Shown here: one piece after another, positions 7,134 to 14,175 of the stretch
Position numbering within the stretch: the first letter of the stretch is position 1
Layout of the letters: each line of letters opens with the position of its first letter
Origin: Oscillospiraceae bacterium
GTDB lineage: Bacteria > Bacillota > Clostridia > Oscillospirales > Ruminococcaceae
Length of the DNA: 27,924 nt
Direction of reading: 5' to 3'
Assembly (NCBI GenBank): GCA_900768995.1
Contig: CAAGEZ010000028.1
Location: 1-27,924, forward strand
Translations under genes and position numbers: made by a program
Notes under the pieces: generated by a model
The model's input: only the letters and a program-made list of their open reading frames with translations
The model's database searches: none
What the model was told of the DNA's origin: nothing

Positions 7134-7493
7134 TTACTCCTCTCTGAATTTGTCTATCATCTTCTGAATTTCGTCGATCTCGCTTTCGGAAAGCTTTTTC
7201 CTTTCCGCAAAGGCTGCAAGAAAACGGGGCAGCGAGCCGCCGAAGCTTTCCCTGATGATCTCGTCGGTCTTCATTGCGGCGATATCCTCCTTTGATACAA
7301 GCGAGGAAACGTGTCCGTCTTTGTTCTCACAGATGCCCTTATCGCAGAGGCGGCGGAGCATTGTATATGTGGTGGATTTTTTCCACCCGAACTTTTCAGC
7401 GCATATCTTCACAAGCTCCCCCGAGGATATTCCCTCATTTTCTCTGATAACATCGGCAAATCTGCTTTCCATTTCTCCAAGTGTGATATTCAT
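7134..7493 (-). CDS. blaI: BlaI/MecI/CopY-family transcriptional repressor
   Basis: A 119-residue repressor. A winged helix occupies residues 1-70, with the recognition-helix pattern KKSTTYTMLRRLCDKG (about 38-53) typical of BlaI/MecI, and a helical dimerisation tail (EIIRESFGGSLPRFLAAFAE and on). These proteins dimerise on TACA-N2-TGTA-type sites and are released when a BlaR1-type peptidase cleaves them. The M56 gene follows after 4 bp, forming the usual repressor-sensor pair. GGAG stands about 9 bases before the ATG. Its promoter contains two CTGTAGAC direct repeats suited to autoregulation. The regulated target (beta-lactamase or wall gene) is not seen beside it, so the symbol is by family only. 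Confidence 0.9.
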   Translation of the reverse strand: MNITLGEMESRFADVIRENEGISSGELVKICAEKFGWKKSTTYTMLRRLCDKGICENKDGHVSSLVSKEDIAAMKTDEIIRESFGGSLPRFLAAFAERKKLSESEIDEIQKMIDKFREE

Positions 7494-7521
7494 TTTAATA
7501 CGCTCCTTTTCGGTTTAATTC

Positions 7522-7565
7522 CTGTAGACTGACTATAGTTTAACATCTGTAGACCAATTTGTCAA
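7522..7565 (-). promoter_or_regulatory. BlaI-M56 promoter with candidate BlaI operators
   Basis: On the minus strand TTGACA (7560-7565), a 17-bp spacer and TAAACT (7537-7542). The octamer GTCTACAG occurs twice on this strand, at 7547-7554 inside the spacer and 7522-7529 just past the -10, 25 bp apart. The first reads TACAGATGTT, close to the BlaI/MecI core TACA-N2-TGTA. Confidence 0.75.
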
Positions 7566-7587
7566 TAGGTTTTTGAAAAAAATTATA

Positions 7588-7623
7588 ATAAAAAAACAGC
7601 ATAGTCGGGGGTGACTATACTGT
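7588..7623 (-). terminator. Terminator of the kdpD-kdpE-like unit
   Basis: On the minus strand ACAGTATAGTC pairs with GACTATGCTGT around a short C-rich loop, followed by TTTTTTTATT. It begins 12 bases after the response regulator stop. Confidence 0.85.
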
Positions 7624-7635
7624 CTTATGAAATGA

Positions 7636-8355
7636 TCATTTATTCACAACATCGCTTTCCGCCATTCTGTAGCCTACGCCCACTTCTGTAAAAATATACC
7701 GTGGCTCGGCGGGCTTTTCCTCTATTTTGCGGCGGATATTCGCCATATTTACCCTGAGTATCTGATTATCCGTTTTTGCGTGGGGTCCCCAGAGCTGCTT
7801 TATTATGTAGTCATAAGTGAGCACTCTGCCTGCATTTTTGCCGAGGAGTGCCACAAGCTTGAACTCGTTCTGAGTGAGATTTGCGTCCTTTCCGTCAACA
7901 TAGACACGGTATTTGGAATAGTCAACGGTAAGCCCACCTGTTCGGAACACGCCTTCCACGGCTATGCTGTCATCGCCCGAGGCTGTTCGGGTATGACGGA
8001 GGGCGGTCTTTATTCGGGCGATAAGCTCGTTGGTGCCGAATGGCTTTGTGATGTAGTCGTCCGCTCCCTTTTCAAGGGCTGCAACCTTATCAGCTTCGGA
8101 ATTTCTTGCGGACAGGACGATTATGGGCATTGATGACCACTTTCTGACCGAATCTATGACCTCCCAGCCGTCCATTCCGGGCAGTCCAAGGTCAAGTATG
8201 ACGATATCGGGACAGTGGGAGCTTATTACCGCACAGCCGTACTCCCCTGTGTCCGCTGTTATCACGTCAAAATTGTTGGCTGAGAGCACTGTTCCCAGAA
8301 AATGGCTTATCTGCTTGTCGTCCTCGATTATTAGTACCTTGTTTTTATACTCCAC
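7636..8355 (-). CDS. kdpE: KdpE-like OmpR-family response regulator
   Basis: A 239-residue two-component regulator. The receiver domain (about 6-120) has the acidic pair Asp12/Asp13, phosphoacceptor Asp55 in ILDLGLPGMDG, Ser82 and the KPF Lys104. The OmpR/PhoB winged helix (about 140-232) includes LTQNEFKLVALLGKNAG and NQILRVNMANIRRKIE, the KdpE version of this region. KdpE controls high-affinity K+ uptake or turgor responses. The start codon is GTG, with GAAAGG about 11 bases upstream. The kinase gene ends 15 bp before it, so they form one transcript. No kdpFABC genes are in the window, so the target may be another transporter or a different process. Confidence 0.9.
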   Translation of the reverse strand: MEYKNKVLIIEDDKQISHFLGTVLSANNFDVITADTGEYGCAVISSHCPDIVILDLGLPGMDGWEVIDSVRKWSSMPIIVLSARNSEADKVAALEKGADDYITKPFGTNELIARIKTALRHTRTASGDDSIAVEGVFRTGGLTVDYSKYRVYVDGKDANLTQNEFKLVALLGKNAGRVLTYDYIIKQLWGPHAKTDNQILRVNMANIRRKIEEKPAEPRYIFTEVGVGYRMAESDVVNK

Positions 8356-8370
8356 TTTATGTCATACCTT

Positions 8371-9462
8371 TCATAAAGAATTAAGCTCGTCTGTTGCTTT
8401 TACGTCTATGGGCAGGGTGAATGTGAACACTGCGCCGCCCTCGGGGGTATTCCCTGCGGTTATAGTTCCGTTGTGGACGGAGATTATGGCACTGCAAACG
8501 GAAAGTCCGATGCCCATATTCATTTTAGTATCGCCGTTTTTCTTGTCGGCGTGGACAAAATAGCCTGTGAAAATTTTATCAAGCATTTCCTCGGAAATAC
8601 CTGTTCCGTTGTCGGATATTCTGAAAACCGCCTTGTCCTTTTTACGCTCGAGGGATATGTATATGATAGTCGCTCCACCGTGGATAACGCTGTTTTCCAT
8701 TATATTCACGATAACGTGCTCGATGAGCATATGGTCCATTGGGACGAGTATCAGCTCTCTTGGTATATCAGTCTCAACGGGGGTTGTCCTTGTTTTTCTG
8801 AACTCACGGATCGCCTCGCTTATGACTTCTTCGGCGGCTTCGGGGGTCTTTTTTATATCCCCTGTCTGCTCCTTTATCCGGGTTATGGTAAGGATATTTT
8901 CCGTCATTTTAAGGAGCCTGTCCGCTCCCTCCTTGATGTCGCACACAAGGGACATAAGCTGATCTTCATCAAATTTTCCACGGTTCTCGATTATGCCCTG
9001 AGCCGCTCCCGATATGGCGGTAAGGGGCGTTCTTATGTCGTGGGAAACGGCTCTGAGTATATTGGCACTCATCTTTTCCCTGTCCATTTCCGCCTGTAAT
9101 TTGCCCTGATCCTTGAGCCTTGTGGTGGTCATTCCGATTATGACCGAGACAGCAAGCATCACGGCGAAGGATATGGGATAGCCTGCAAGGGAAAAATCAA
9201 GCTTGAAGTAGGGATATGTAAATGCATAGTTTACCGCAAGCATTCCCGCAAGGGACGCAATGAAGCCGCAGAGATATCCGTTTGTGAACCTTGAAACTAT
9301 GGCGACCCCAAGAACAAACACAATCTGAATGTAGCTGTCGCCGTTTATTTTTATGAGCAGCAGACCGATGATGCCCGCTGCTGCAAGGGCTGCAAGGGTT
9401 ATAACGATATCTTTTAATGTGGGGAGAACAAGAAGATTTTTTTTGAGCCGTGACATCGGCAT
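8371..9462 (-). CDS. kdpD: KdpD-like sensor histidine kinase lacking the N-terminal cytoplasmic domains
   Basis: About 363 residues against roughly 900 for full KdpD. The N terminus is the four-helix DUF4118 membrane module (about residues 16-115, including SRFTNGYLCGFIASL and NYAFTYPYFKLDF). HisKA follows with AVSHDIRTPLTAI (phosphoacceptor His near 141), then HATPase_c with the N box NIMENSVIHGG, DNGTGIS and GIGLSVCSAI. The KdpD and UspA-like domains are absent. The frame extends to GTG at 9471, but that GTG lies inside the ribosome binding site GAGGTGA, so the ATG at 9462, 8 bases after GAGG, is the better start. It precedes the regulator by 15 bp. Confidence 0.9.
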   Translation of the reverse strand: MPMSRLKKNLLVLPTLKDIVITLAALAAAGIIGLLLIKINGDSYIQIVFVLGVAIVSRFTNGYLCGFIASLAGMLAVNYAFTYPYFKLDFSLAGYPISFAVMLAVSVIIGMTTTRLKDQGKLQAEMDREKMSANILRAVSHDIRTPLTAISGAAQGIIENRGKFDEDQLMSLVCDIKEGADRLLKMTENILTITRIKEQTGDIKKTPEAAEEVISEAIREFRKTRTTPVETDIPRELILVPMDHMLIEHVIVNIMENSVIHGGATIIYISLERKKDKAVFRISDNGTGISEEMLDKIFTGYFVHADKKNGDTKMNMGIGLSVCSAIISVHNGTITAGNTPEGGAVFTFTLPIDVKATDELNSL

Positions 9463-9480
9463 TTCGCTCACCTCATAAAT

Positions 9481-9489
9481 AATATAACA
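9481..9489 (-). promoter_or_regulatory. Possible extended -10 promoter of the kdpD-like gene
   Basis: On the minus strand TGTTATATT (TGn plus TATATT, hexamer at 9481-9486) with no good -35; GTGCAA lies at the right spacing. It is about 20 bp before the proposed start. Confidence 0.35.
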
Positions 9490-9541
9490 TTTTTCGTCGT
9501 TAATTGCACGTTAAGAATAATATTTCGACATAATTTTTTCA

Positions 9542-9580
9542 AAAAATAAAGGCAGCGGGTGAGTTTTGCCGCTGCCTTTT
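9542..9580 (-). terminator. Terminator of nrdDG
   Basis: AAAGGCAGCGG (9548-9558) pairs with CCGCTGCCTTTT (9569-9580). On the minus strand the hairpin is followed by TTTATTTTTT. It begins 2 bases after the nrdG stop codon. Confidence 0.85.
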
Positions 9581-9581
9581 G

Positions 9582-10130
9582 TCAAAATTCGTGTCTTTCA
9601 TAACAGGGATCGTCCGTCCACAGAACGGTCTCCCCTGCCGCAAGAGTTTTTTTCATATCTATGAGCCGCTGATTGGAGCTTCCTCTGAACCTGAGAGAAA
9701 TATTTTTGAGGTCTTCCACAAATTCTCCGTCCACAAGCACATCTATATATGACAAAAGCTCATCGATACACTCGCACCGTGCACGGCTTGCTGAAAGAAG
9801 CTCTGTTTCAAGGACATATCCCGTGTAGCACCACACATTTTTCTGCGGGTAAAGCTTTTTCACCTTTTTCACAAGTGTAAGCAGCTCCCGCTGATTTACG
9901 GGCTCCATTGGCTCGCCGCCGAGGAGAGTCAGGCCCTCGATATAATCAGGCTCCAGGGCTTTGAGTATTTCCCGCTCGGTGGTAATGTCATACTCCCTGC
10001 CGAAGGTAAAATCCCAGGTCTGGGGATTAAAGCACCCCTTGCAGTGGTGGGTGCAGCCAGATACGAAAAGTGACACTCTCACTCCCGGACCGTTGGCTAT
10101 GTCGCATTTTTTTATTTCTCCGAAGTACAT
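9582..10130 (-). CDS. nrdG: Anaerobic ribonucleotide reductase activating enzyme
   Basis: A 182-residue radical SAM enzyme that generates the glycyl radical on NrdD. The CX3CX2C cluster motif is SGCTHHCKGC (Cys26, Cys30, Cys33), followed by FNPQTWDF typical of NrdG, and LLGGEPM (about 69-75) is the SAM-binding GGE motif. Length fits the family. It starts 19 bp after the nrdD stop with AAAGGA about 11 bases before the ATG, so the two form one transcript ending in the terminator at 9542-9580. It acts in the cytoplasm under anaerobic conditions, consuming SAM. Confidence 0.95.
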   Translation of the reverse strand: MYFGEIKKCDIANGPGVRVSLFVSGCTHHCKGCFNPQTWDFTFGREYDITTEREILKALEPDYIEGLTLLGGEPMEPVNQRELLTLVKKVKKLYPQKNVWCYTGYVLETELLSASRARCECIDELLSYIDVLVDGEFVEDLKNISLRFRGSSNQRLIDMKKTLAAGETVLWTDDPCYERHEF

Positions 10131-10149
10131 TTTGAAGTCATTCCTTTTA

Positions 10150-12306
10150 TTACAGGTGCATTACTCTTTCCTTTATTTCCTGTGTTCTGCCCTGATTCCA
10201 GAACTGAGTGCCGATATATCCGCAGGTGCGGCGGGCAACATTCATTTTGTCCTGATCTCTGTTTCCGCAGGAGGGGCATTCCCATACGAGCTTGCCGTTA
10301 TCATCAACTATCTTTATCTCGCCGTCATATCCGCAGCACTGACAGTAGTCGGATTTTGTGTTCAGCTCTGCATACATTATATTATCGTAAATAAACTGGA
10401 GCACGCTGATGACTGCTTCAAGGTTATCCTGCATATTGGGCACTTCCACATAGCTTATTGCGCCGCCTGTGGAGAGAGCCTGAAACTGTGCCTCAAATTT
10501 CAGCTTTGTGAATGCGTCGATCTCCTCGGTAACATTTACGTGATAGCTGTTTGTGATGTAGCCCTTGTCGGTCACGCCCTTGATTATGCCGAAACGTCTC
10601 TGGAGACATTTTGCGAATTTATATGTTGTGCTCTCGATGGGTGAGCCGTAGATGCTGAATGCGATGTCAGTCTCTTTCTTCCACTTCTCGCAGGCTGCGT
10701 TCATATATCTCATAACGTCAAGGGCAAAGCCTGTTGCGGAGGGGTCGGTGTGGGGCTTGCCCGTCATATATCTTACGCACTCGCAGAGTCCCGCATAGCC
10801 CAAAGAAATGGAGGAATAGCCGCCGTAGAGGAGCTTGTCGATAGGCTCGCCCTTTTTGAGCCTTGCGATTGCACCGTTCTGCCAGAGGATAGGTGCGGCG
10901 TCGGAAAGTGTGCCTTTGAGCCTGTTATGGCGGCACATAAGGGCACGGTAACAGAGGTCAAGTCTTTCATCGAATATCTTCCAGAACTTATCCATATCCT
11001 TGCCTGAGGAAAGTGCCACGTCAACAAGGTTTATGGTGACAACGCCCTGATTGAAGCGACCGTAGAACTTATAGTTGCCGTTCTCGTCCTTCCAGGGATT
11101 AAGGCAGCTGCGGCAGCCCATTACGGGGAAGCAGTTGCCCTCCTTAAGCTCCTTCATCTTCTTCTCGGAGATGTAGTCGGGGACCATTCTCTTGGCGGTG
11201 CACTTTGCGGCAAGCTGGGTGAGGTAGAAATACTCGGAGCCTTCCTTGATATTATCCTCCTCAAGAACGTAAATGAGCTTGGGGAATGCAGGGGTTATCC
11301 ATACGCCCGACTCGTTTTTTACGCCCTGATATCTCTGACGGAGCATTTCCTCGATTATCATTGCAAGGTCTTTCTTCTCACGCTCGTTCCTTGCTTCGCC
11401 GAGATACATAAACACGGTGAGGAAAGGAGCCTGTCCGTTGGTGGTCATAAGGGTGATGACCTGATACTGTATGGTCTGAACGCCGCTGGCAATTTCCTTG
11501 CGCAGGCGCTTTTCAACTACACTGTCGATGACCTTTTCATCAAGGCTGCCGCCCAGCTCCTTGGCTTCTTCGATAACTGCCTTGCGTATCTTTTCACGGG
11601 ATATCTGGACGAACGGAGCAAGGTGGGTAAGGCTGATGCTCTGTCCGCCGTACTGATTCGATGCCACCTGTGCGATTATCTGTGTGGCGATGTTGCAGGC
11701 GGTGGGAAAGCCGTGGGGCTTTTCGATAAGGGTCTCGCTGATGACTGTGCCATTCTGGAGCATATCATCGAGATTTATAAGGTCGCAGTTATGCATATGC
11801 TGAGCGAAATAATCGGAATCGTGGAAGTGGATAAGTCCGTCGTGGTCGGCATCTACGATATCCTTGGGCAGGAGCATACGCTTGGTAAGGTCCTTGCTCA
11901 CCTCTCCCGCCATATAGTCACGCTGAACGCTGTTTACGATAGGGTCTTTGTTGGAATTTTCCTGAAGGACTTCTTCGTTGTTGCACTCGATGAGAGAAAG
12001 GATTCGGTCATCGGTGGTGTTGGACTTTCTTACAAGTGAACGGGTATAGCGGTATTTTACATATCCCTTGGCTATCTCAAATGCTCCGTGAGCCATTATC
12101 TGATTTTCCACCATATCCTGTATCTCTTCAACGGAAACTGCCCTCTTCATTTTTTCGCACTTGTAGCAGATATATTCGGACGCTTCTCTTATCTGCTCCT
12201 CGGTAAGCTCCCTGCGGCGGCCTGCGTTGTTAGCCTTGGTAATGGCTTTTTCTATTTTTGATATGTCGAAGTCGACCTCAGACCCGTTGCGCTTGATAAC
12301 CTTCAT
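10150..12306 (-). CDS. nrdD: Anaerobic ribonucleoside-triphosphate reductase (class III)
   Basis: A 718-residue oxygen-sensitive enzyme reducing ribonucleoside triphosphates to deoxy forms. The N-terminal ATP cone (about 1-90; KVIKRNGSEVDFDISKI) gives allosteric control. The catalytic barrel follows. The C-terminal zinc site has CQCC and CPSC, and the glycyl radical loop is RRTCGYIGTQFW with the radical Gly near 696. The frame is open to an ATG at 12327, but a perfect AGGAGG lies 8 bases before ATG 12306, inside that extension, so 12306 is the start. It is followed by nrdG. The promoter has a poor -35 with a Crp/Fnr-type dyad at -41.5, suggesting activation by the divergent regulator. Confidence 0.96.
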   Translation of the reverse strand: MKVIKRNGSEVDFDISKIEKAITKANNAGRRRELTEEQIREASEYICYKCEKMKRAVSVEEIQDMVENQIMAHGAFEIAKGYVKYRYTRSLVRKSNTTDDRILSLIECNNEEVLQENSNKDPIVNSVQRDYMAGEVSKDLTKRMLLPKDIVDADHDGLIHFHDSDYFAQHMHNCDLINLDDMLQNGTVISETLIEKPHGFPTACNIATQIIAQVASNQYGGQSISLTHLAPFVQISREKIRKAVIEEAKELGGSLDEKVIDSVVEKRLRKEIASGVQTIQYQVITLMTTNGQAPFLTVFMYLGEARNEREKKDLAMIIEEMLRQRYQGVKNESGVWITPAFPKLIYVLEEDNIKEGSEYFYLTQLAAKCTAKRMVPDYISEKKMKELKEGNCFPVMGCRSCLNPWKDENGNYKFYGRFNQGVVTINLVDVALSSGKDMDKFWKIFDERLDLCYRALMCRHNRLKGTLSDAAPILWQNGAIARLKKGEPIDKLLYGGYSSISLGYAGLCECVRYMTGKPHTDPSATGFALDVMRYMNAACEKWKKETDIAFSIYGSPIESTTYKFAKCLQRRFGIIKGVTDKGYITNSYHVNVTEEIDAFTKLKFEAQFQALSTGGAISYVEVPNMQDNLEAVISVLQFIYDNIMYAELNTKSDYCQCCGYDGEIKIVDDNGKLVWECPSCGNRDQDKMNVARRTCGYIGTQFWNQGRTQEIKERVMHL

Positions 12307-12344
12307 TTGTAAGTCCTCCTGTATCATAATGCTGTGTATTTCTA

Positions 12345-12402
12345 ATTATATTCTATATGAGATAAAAAATCTGTTGCAATTGCCACAATTTTATGATATA
12401 AT
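12345..12402. promoter_or_regulatory. Divergent nrdD / Crp-Fnr promoter region with shared dyad
   Basis: Plus strand: TTGCAA (12374-12379), 17-bp spacer, TATAAT (12397-12402) with a TGn extension, driving the Crp/Fnr gene. Minus strand: TATAAT (12345-12350) driving nrdD, with no proper -35. Between them is the near-palindrome TGTTGCAATTGCCACA (12372-12387; 14 of 16 positions symmetric). It overlaps the -35 of the regulator promoter, and its centre (12379.5) is at -41.5 from the predicted nrdD start at 12338, the class II activator position of the Crp/Fnr family. Confidence 0.7.
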
Positions 12403-12442
12403 ATACTATATACACGGCATATAAAAGAAAGGAACACTATAT

Positions 12443-13075
12443 ATGGGGGCTGTACTTACACGTCAGGAGCTTATCTATCTGAAAAACCGCTTCAATGCGA
12501 GGTCGGCAAAATTTTCAAAAAATGAAACGGTACTGCATATAGGCGAGAATGAAAATCAGCTATGCTTTCTGCTGGAGGGGACGGTGTATCTTTGCACCGA
12601 AAATGAGCACTGTGAACGGAGCATTCTCAGATTTTTCCGAAGCGGCGAGTATTTTTCCTCCGCAATGCTTATGCCTGCGGAATATGCTGTGAGCTATATG
12701 ACGGCAAAGTATCCATCGGAGGTGATTTTCTTCGGGCGTGATGAGCTTTTCCGCTTTTGTGCCGCAAATCCCGACTGGCAGGCGAAATTTACGGAGCTGC
12801 TTGCAAAGCAAGGAAGCCGGAATGCCTGCTTTACGGATTTTGTGCTGCACCAGCGGAGCATACGGGAAAAGCTGATGCTTTTTTTCAGGCAGGAGGCTCA
12901 GATCCAGGGTTCGGACAGGATAAGGCTGCCTCTCCCCTACACCGATCTTGCGGAATTTCTCGCCTGCGACCGTTCAGCGATGATGAAAGAGCTGTCGAAA
13001 ATGAAAGGCGAGGGGATAATTTCGGGAAAAAACAGGGATATTTTTTTGGATATGTCTGCGTCCTCAGCTCGCTAA
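12443..13075 (+). CDS. Crp/Fnr-family transcriptional regulator
   Basis: A 210-residue regulator with an N-terminal cyclic-nucleotide-binding-like beta roll (about 15-115; LCFLLEGTVYLC and FRSGEYF) and a C-terminal Crp-type winged helix (about 145-205; LPLPYTDLAEFLACDRSAMMKELSKMKGEGII). The cAMP phosphate-binding Arg-Ser pair is not evident, and there is no N-terminal Fnr cysteine cluster; Cys41, Cys51, Cys57, Cys106, Cys128 and Cys174 are scattered. The signal is therefore unknown. It diverges from nrdD and shares the dyad at 12372-12387, so it probably regulates itself and nrdDG. AAAGGA stands about 10 bases before the ATG. Confidence 0.88.
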   Translation: MGAVLTRQELIYLKNRFNARSAKFSKNETVLHIGENENQLCFLLEGTVYLCTENEHCERSILRFFRSGEYFSSAMLMPAEYAVSYMTAKYPSEVIFFGRDELFRFCAANPDWQAKFTELLAKQGSRNACFTDFVLHQRSIREKLMLFFRQEAQIQGSDRIRLPLPYTDLAEFLACDRSAMMKELSKMKGEGIISGKNRDIFLDMSASSAR

Positions 13076-13138
13076 AATGCGGAAAAAGCCTGATTTGATG
13101 CGGATTTTGAGATCATAAAAATAATTTTGCAAAAACGC

Positions 13139-13167
13139 TTGACAAACAGATTTTTTTGTGATAGAAT
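13139..13167 (+). promoter_or_regulatory. Promoter of the tRNA-Ser pair
   Basis: Perfect TTGACA (13139-13144), a 17-bp spacer and TAGAAT (13162-13167), 35 bp before the first tRNA. Confidence 0.8.
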
Positions 13168-13201
13168 AATTATGTTGTTGATTGTAATTCTCTTACAATT
13201 C

Positions 13202-13290
<89 letters not shown>

Positions 13291-13325
13291 ACATAATTTC
13301 ATATTTTTATTTTGGTTACCATTAT

Positions 13326-13415
13326 GCAGAAGTACTCAAGTGGTGACGAGGCGCCCCTGCTAAGGGCGTAGGTCGGGAAACCGGCGCGAGGGTTCAAATC
13401 CCTCCTTCTGCGCCA
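13326..13415 (+). tRNA. tRNA-Ser (anticodon GCU)
   Basis: Acceptor GCAGAAG pairs with CTTCTGC, then G and an encoded CCA. The anticodon stem-loop CGCCC-CTGCTAA-GGGCG gives GCT. The long variable arm (TAGGTCGGGAAACCGGC) marks serine. It lies 35 bp after the UGA isoacceptor and shares its transcript. Confidence 0.97.
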
Positions 13416-13461
13416 AGTAAAAGTGGCTTAAACAATGAGTTTAAGCCACTTTTACTTTTTT
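13416..13461 (+). terminator. tRNA operon terminator
   Basis: AGTAAAAGTGGCTTAAAC pairs perfectly with GTTTAAGCCACTTTTACT, followed by TTTTTT. It begins directly after the CCA of tRNA-Ser(GCU). Confidence 0.9.
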
Positions 13462-13507
13462 ATGCCCGCAAATTTTGCCCGCAGTTTATATGACACACAT
13501 ATGACAC

Positions 13508-13551
13508 AAAAAACAAGCGTATGACATTTTCTGCCATACGCTTGCTTTTTT
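13508..13551. terminator. Bidirectional terminator beside the ptsI remnant
   Basis: CAAGCGTATG (13514-13523) pairs with CATACGCTTG (13535-13544), with TTTTTT on the plus side and the equivalent T run on the minus strand. It lies directly past the ptsI remnant's stop and is probably that gene's original terminator. Confidence 0.75.
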
Positions 13552-13552
13552 A

Positions 13553-13903
13553 TCAGTTCACAGATGAACTTCTTACCGCATTTCTCACGGGAAGAACGGA
13601 ACGTAGAGAAACCGAAAGCTCGTCAATGCCCATTTTTGATAAATGTATCGCCGCAAGCTCGCCGTAAGCAGAAGCACGATAGAGTGCTCTCATACCGAAA
13701 GTGGGATTTTCCTCATCGGCAAGACCGAAATAGCCTATTTTTTTGTCCGCTCCGATGTCCATTGTCCTGATGATGACCCGTGCACCGTTCATTCGCTGAA
13801 CAACGCTTTTGTATGCCTCGAACTGCACGTCCTCGGTGGGGAAATCATCTGAGCCGAGATATAGGGAACCACTGAATAAAAGCATTCCAACAAAAGAATA
13901 CAC
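13553..13903 (-). pseudogene. ptsI: ptsI remnant (PTS enzyme I) with internal deletion
   Basis: A 116-codon frame joins two separated pieces of phosphotransferase system enzyme I. Residues about 15-70 (YLGSDDFPTEDVQFEAYKSV, VIIRTMDIGADKK, ENPTFGMRAL) match the middle of the C-terminal PEP-binding domain. Residues about 77-116 (AYGELAAIHLSKMGIDELSV, SVLPVRNAVRSS) match the extreme C terminus. The N-terminal HPr-binding domain with the active-site His and some 150 residues between the pieces are missing, so it cannot work. The start region is also degraded: GMLLFSGSLYLG where intact proteins read GLFRSEFLYLG. The original terminator still follows at 13508-13551. Confidence 0.8.
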
Positions 13904-13930
13904 GTTACTACTTGTATTTTGTGCTTTTTG

Positions 13931-14025
13931 AGCCTGTTTTGCTTGAATATATGATTTTGCCCCTGATCAGATTTCTGATTAGGGGCTTTTTGGACAGGCT
14001 GACCGCTGTTGTGATTAACAGCGGT
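13931..14025 (+). other. Nested hairpins resembling orphan terminators
   Basis: GCCCCTGATCAGA (13959-13971) pairs with TCTGATTAGGGGC (13974-13986), followed by TTTTT. It is nested inside AGCCTGT (13931-13937) / ACAGGCT (13994-14000). A further hairpin ACCGCTGTT (14002-14010) / AACAGCGGT (14017-14025) follows with a T-rich tail. No plus-strand gene lies upstream to be terminated, so these are either left over from a deleted gene or a structured RNA. Confidence 0.55.
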
Positions 14026-14094
14026 TATTATTTTATGCCTATATTCTTTTATAATTTCTTATATTTTAAAAAAGTACCATTTGTTCTACACATA

Positions 14095-14158
14095 AGAGAA
14101 AATTTTCTCTTGACAAACGTCCGAAATTGTACTATAATACAAAGGTATGATTTCGGAC
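14095..14158 (+). promoter_or_regulatory. MarR-MATE promoter with embedded operator
   Basis: Perfect TTGACA (14110-14115), 17-bp spacer and TATAAT (14133-14138). A perfect 9-bp inverted repeat GTCCGAAAT (14119-14127) / ATTTCGGAC (14150-14158) encloses the -10, and inside it TTGTA/TACAA is also inverted. A 16-bp perfect palindrome AGAGAAAATTTTCTCT (14095-14110) abuts the -35. MarR-type repressors bind such dyads over their own promoter. Confidence 0.8.
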
Positions 14159-14175
14159 ATTCGTGGGGTGATGCT

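Noticed and set aside
8473..9099. Plus-strand 208-codon open frame
   Set aside because: Exact antisense of the histidine kinase HisKA/HATPase region; composition follows from the kinase codons.
12420..12450. NrdR-like half box ACACTATATAT near the Crp/Fnr start codon
   Set aside because: Only one half of the 16-bp NrdR box is present, it lies on the regulator's start codon, and no second box is seen before nrdD.
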